From JAPOXR01 sp963662395 (GTDB lineage: Bacteria > Pseudomonadota > Alphaproteobacteria > Rhodobacterales > Rhodobacteraceae), in assembly GCA_963662395.1 (NCBI GenBank), contig OY759511.1, positions 4,278,001 through 4,342,000 of the forward strand: a stretch of DNA of 64,000 nucleotides, read 5' to 3'. Shown here one piece after another: positions 63,337 through 64,000 of this stretch (positions are counted from its first letter, which is position 1; every line of letters begins with the position of its first letter). The position numbers were made by a program, and so were the translations under genes. Below the pieces are notes generated by a model. That model ran no database searches. It saw nothing but the letters and a program-made list of their open reading frames with translations, and was not told the origin of the DNA.

Positions 63337-63501
63337 TCATTTGCCCGGTGTTCGTGCAGCCGACAGACCGGTAAGCCCGGCACCGACGACCGGGATGTCG
63401 GCCTCGCCGGGCAACCGCACCTGCGGAGTCAGCTGCGGGTGTCCGGCGCTCTCCCACCAGCAAGGGTACTGGCTGACATGACGGGACATTGGTCTCGACA
63501 T
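63337..63501 (-). pseudogene. FAD-dependent oxidoreductase N-terminal stub
   Basis: Fifty-four codons beginning MSRPMSRHVSQYPCWWESAG and reaching the dinucleotide-binding motif ADIPVVGAGLTGLSAARTPG (GxGxxG), then a stop. This is the N-terminus of a DAO-family oxidoreductase ('s.WwE...aDvvVvGaGyTGLsaA'). The remaining 350 or so residues are missing. The IS110 relic lies about 340 bp downstream. Confidence 0.65.
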
Positions 63502-63562
63502 CGATGACTTCGCCGATCGGTGGTGGACAGGCGATGGCAGGGTCGGGGTCGAACCGGAGGCG

Positions 63563-64000
63563 CTACCGGAGAAGGTTCCGGACCCGCGCCCTGACCGCGG
63601 CGGAGCTGTCACCGGATGCCCGGTGAACTCGTGCCATGTCGGCTTCGGCATCGGGATGCCCATGGAGGGCAAGGCGATAGAGGGCATCGAGAGCCCAGGC
63701 CCGGACCATCTTCCCGGAACCGGTCGCATGGGGAAGGACCGCGTCCCGAAACTCGCTGACCCGGACCTCCGACAGGTCGAGAAACCGGACGATCTGCAGG
63801 ACATGCAGCCGCGCCAGCCAACTCTCCAGCAACGGGAACATCTCGGAGATCTCCCTGCTGGTCGCCGATGAGGCAGTGCCAACCTCCCTGATCCGCCTGC
63901 CGAGCAGCCAGGTGGCAGCGGTCTGTGCCTGGTTTGCCGACGCCGCCGTGATCAGGATTCCGGTGAACTGATCCGAGTCCCGATGCCGTTCATGGATGTT
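63563..64000 (-). CDS. HEAT-repeat-like hypothetical protein (5' end beyond window)
   Basis: A minus-strand frame enters from the right edge and ends at 63563 (about 145 codons). Helical sequence with HEAT/alkylation-repeat flavour: AATWLLGRRIREVGTASSAT, FRDAVLPHATGSGKMVRAWA, LDALYRLALHGHPDAEADMA, SSAAVRARVRNLL. No catalytic motif. Homologues are usually uncharacterised. The frame is open to the window edge, so the true start is not visible. Confidence 0.6.
   Translation of the reverse strand, partial: NIHERHRDSDQFTGILITAASANQAQTAATWLLGRRIREVGTASSATSREISEMFPLLESWLARLHVLQIVRFLDLSEVRVSEFRDAVLPHATGSGKMVRAWALDALYRLALHGHPDAEADMARVHRASGDSSAAVRARVRNLLR

Noticed and set aside
1..64000. CRISPR array, rRNA or prophage modules
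   Set aside because: No regularly spaced repeats, rRNA-like stretches or phage structural genes were seen in reading the window.

Overview
The window is a GC-rich chromosomal segment from an alphaproteobacterium, probably Rhodospirillales-like. I infer this from the fabI-fabB-fabA cluster divergent from an Irr-type Fur regulator, the rsmI/gshB/LpoA-like neighbourhood, B12-salvage genes next to coaBC-dut, and a dimethylglycine-dehydrogenase-like protein. The genus cannot be named from sequence alone. Intact housekeeping blocks alternate with heavily decayed accessory DNA, suggesting a lineage with many insertion sequences and active pseudogene formation.

Layout. 1-7.5 kb is a collapsed defence island. 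It holds a type I restriction-modification operon (hsdM and hsdS each broken by one in-frame stop) with an intact Abi_2/HEPN gene between them and a PUA/EVE-like partial gene after hsdS, an OLD-family AAA/TOPRIM nuclease gene with two frameshifts, and crumbs of an IS5 transposase and a MobF relaxase. 7.8-16.6 kb is core: a CoxG-like protein, a class IV aminotransferase, trpS, a degenerate rhomboid, murJ, an LpoA-like lipoprotein, rsmI, a remnant acyl-CoA dehydrogenase and gshB. 16.6-19.6 kb is gene-poor, with an SDR and a truncated TPP enzyme. 19.6-29.3 kb is a tightly overlapping minus-strand operon for import and breakdown of an unknown compound: CUT1-type ABC importer, Gfo/Idh/MocA dehydrogenase, creatininase-family hydrolase, TIM-barrel-like protein, metallo-beta-lactamase-fold hydrolase and an MlrC/M81-family protein. 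A glutamate-semialdehyde-aminomutase-like enzyme lies upstream. This operon is the best candidate for an undescribed pathway.

32-34 kb holds a dead IS630 copy abutting a truncated SMC-like ATPase. 33.9-41.7 kb returns to core: cobC-like, cobU, coaBC, dut, a membrane-anchored MoeB/ThiF protein, a 2-hydroxyacid dehydrogenase, an SH3 protein and an M3 oligopeptidase. 41.9-44.7 kb has a FAH-family hydrolase whose reading frame is open into a decayed IS605-type TnpB, and a decayed ABC permease. 44.7-54.4 kb carries the GcvT/DMGDH-like protein, an alpha/beta hydrolase-haloacid dehalogenase pair, a VOC protein, a truncated nuclease-like gene, fabI-fabB-fabA, irr and tag.

54.7-63.5 kb is a second mobile-element zone. 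A decayed IS1634-type transposase lies before an intact AbiEi-AbiEii toxin-antitoxin pair with a palindromic operator. Then come an IS5 crumb, a complete IS21-family element (59089-61793, 6-bp target duplication), a decayed IS110 transposase and the stub of an FAD oxidoreductase. A HEAT-like protein gene runs off the right edge. No rRNA, tRNA or CRISPR array was found.
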